Assembly: GCA_934700375.1 (NCBI GenBank)
Contig: CAKUXT010000113.1
Location: 1-6,508 of the forward strand
Length of the DNA: 6,508 bases
From: an uncultured Bacilli bacterium
GTDB lineage: Bacteria; Bacillota_I; Bacilli_A; RFN20; CAG-288
Direction: 5' to 3'
The notes beneath the pieces were generated by a model, which was not told where the DNA came from, did not search any database, and saw only the letters and a list, made by a program, of their open reading frames with translations. Of the stretch, positions 6,047-6,508 are shown in pieces. A program made the position numbers and the translations under genes. Within the stretch, counting starts at the first letter, position 1. The number at the start of each line of letters is the position of its first letter.

Positions 6047-6172
6047 TATTCAAAATGCTCGTCCTATCGAATATTGTGTTCTTAAACAAACAGATAACTT
6101 ATTGTTGATGGAAACAATCTGCTAATTTTTCAGAATGTATTTTTAAATGTGTTTTCATTCTCTAAAGGCTTG

Positions 6173-6181
6173 TGATAGAAT
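6173..6181 (+). promoter_or_regulatory. Possible upstream promoter of the HPr-like gene
   Basis: TGA followed by TAGAAT (6176-6181) resembles an extended -10 element with one mismatch. The -35 region is weak. If used, transcription would start near 6188 and cross the cre box at 6221-6234, so CcpA could act there as a roadblock. This is a weak call. Confidence 0.3.
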
Positions 6182-6219
6182 ACTAAAGATTATTGTCCCA
6201 AACTTTTTGCGTAGAGGGG

Positions 6220-6248
6220 TTGTAATCGCTTACATTTTTCTATATAAT
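6220..6248 (+). promoter_or_regulatory. Promoter of the HPr-like gene
   Basis: TTGTAA (6220-6225, four of six matches to the -35 consensus) and a perfect TATAAT (6243-6248) are separated by 17 bases. Transcription would begin near 6255, inside or just before the ribosome binding site AAGGA, giving a very short leader. The spacer is almost entirely occupied by a cre box. Confidence 0.65.
6221..6234. promoter_or_regulatory. Catabolite-responsive element (cre), CcpA operator
   Basis: TGTAATCGCTTACA fits the CcpA operator consensus TGWNANCGNTNWCA at all 14 positions and is nearly palindromic around the central CG. It overlaps the -35 and the spacer of the promoter at 6220-6248, a position from which bound CcpA would block RNA polymerase. 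CcpA binds such sites with serine-phosphorylated HPr or Crh as corepressor, and the gene behind this site encodes an HPr/Crh-like protein. Confidence 0.8.
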
Positions 6249-6268
6249 AACTACGAAGGAAACTATTT

Positions 6269-6508
6269 ATGACTACATTTAAAATCATTGTAACTAACAT
6301 GGGTGGACTTACCTCCCGTTCCAGCGCCGAACTCGTCGAAGAAGCAAATCATCATAGATGTAGTGTCACTATGAGACTTGAAAACGGAGACGAATGCGAC
6401 TTGAAGTCAATTATGAACGTATTCGCCTTATCTCCGATTGATAAAGGTGCAACACTCACTATCATCTGCGAAGGTGAAGATGAAGATAAAGCCGTCTTAG
6501 GTTTCGAA
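6269..6508 (+). CDS. HPr/Crh-like phosphocarrier-family protein without the active-site histidine (3' end beyond window)
   Basis: Eighty codons of an HPr-fold protein are visible; HPr is about 88 residues, so only the last few are missing. In place of the PTS motif GIHARPA it reads GLTSRSSA (13-20). Position 15, which in HPr is the histidine phosphorylated by enzyme I, is Thr15. Arg17 is kept and the following proline is Ser18. The regulatory serine region is intact: LKSIM with Ser47, equivalent to HPr Ser46, the HPr kinase target. The later CEGEDED segment is typical of the family. The protein therefore cannot carry phosphate in sugar uptake in the usual way but could act as a corepressor. 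This matches Bacillus Crh, where glutamine replaces the histidine. AAGGA lies eight bases before the ATG. The gene is divergent from trpS and has a cre box in its promoter. Confidence 0.85.
   Translation, partial: MTTFKIIVTNMGGLTSRSSAELVEEANHHRCSVTMRLENGDECDLKSIMNVFALSPIDKGATLTIICEGEDEDKAVLGFE

Noticed and set aside
6091..6130. Hairpin ATTGTT/AACAAT followed by a T run in the trpS-HPr intergenic region
   Set aside because: The stem is only 6 bp and A/T-rich, the T run is nine bases further on, and no gene ends here, so a terminator is not supported.
1..6508. CRISPR arrays, tRNA or rRNA genes, complete insertion sequences
   Set aside because: I saw no regularly spaced repeats, cloverleaf or rRNA-like sequence, and no transposase.

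Overview
The window suggests a low-GC Bacillota chromosome. The evidence is A+T-rich intergenic DNA, AGGAGG-type ribosome binding sites, U-tailed hairpin terminators, a streptococcal-type tryptophanyl-tRNA synthetase, and a CcpA-type cre box in front of an HPr-family gene. An Erysipelotrichia-like gut Firmicute is my best guess, but this is an impression and not a proven assignment.

Layout, left to right. Positions 1-272 hold a loopless palindrome and the 3' end of an unrecognised coding frame with no start. A 13-bp inverted repeat and an extended -10 promoter then lead into a plus-strand gene (371-1597) for a compact, soluble FtsH-like protein: an AAA+ module fused to an M41 zinc-protease domain, without membrane anchors. 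It converges, across a shared bidirectional terminator, on a minus-strand lipoprotein gene of unknown function (1657-2151). Next comes a minus-strand NCS2-family uracil permease gene (2351-3913). It is preceded by a leader of about 187 nt with long complementary segments that ends in an intrinsic terminator just before the ribosome binding site, which is the layout of a transcription attenuator. Positions 4142-4771 are a decayed patch that ends in the C-terminal quarter of a DUF4143-type ATPase. A minus-strand trpS (4845-6005) follows with its own terminator and a short-leader promoter. On the right edge, divergent from trpS, is an HPr-like gene (6269 to beyond the window) in which the phosphorylatable histidine is replaced by threonine. 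A perfect cre box sits between its -35 and -10 elements.

The genes do not form one operon or an evident single system. They look like independent transcription units around two short patches of decayed genes. The three most interesting items are the anchor-less M41 protease with an apparently shortened pore-loop region, the structured permease leader, and the Crh-like HPr paralogue whose promoter is likely controlled by CcpA, the regulator that such proteins normally assist.
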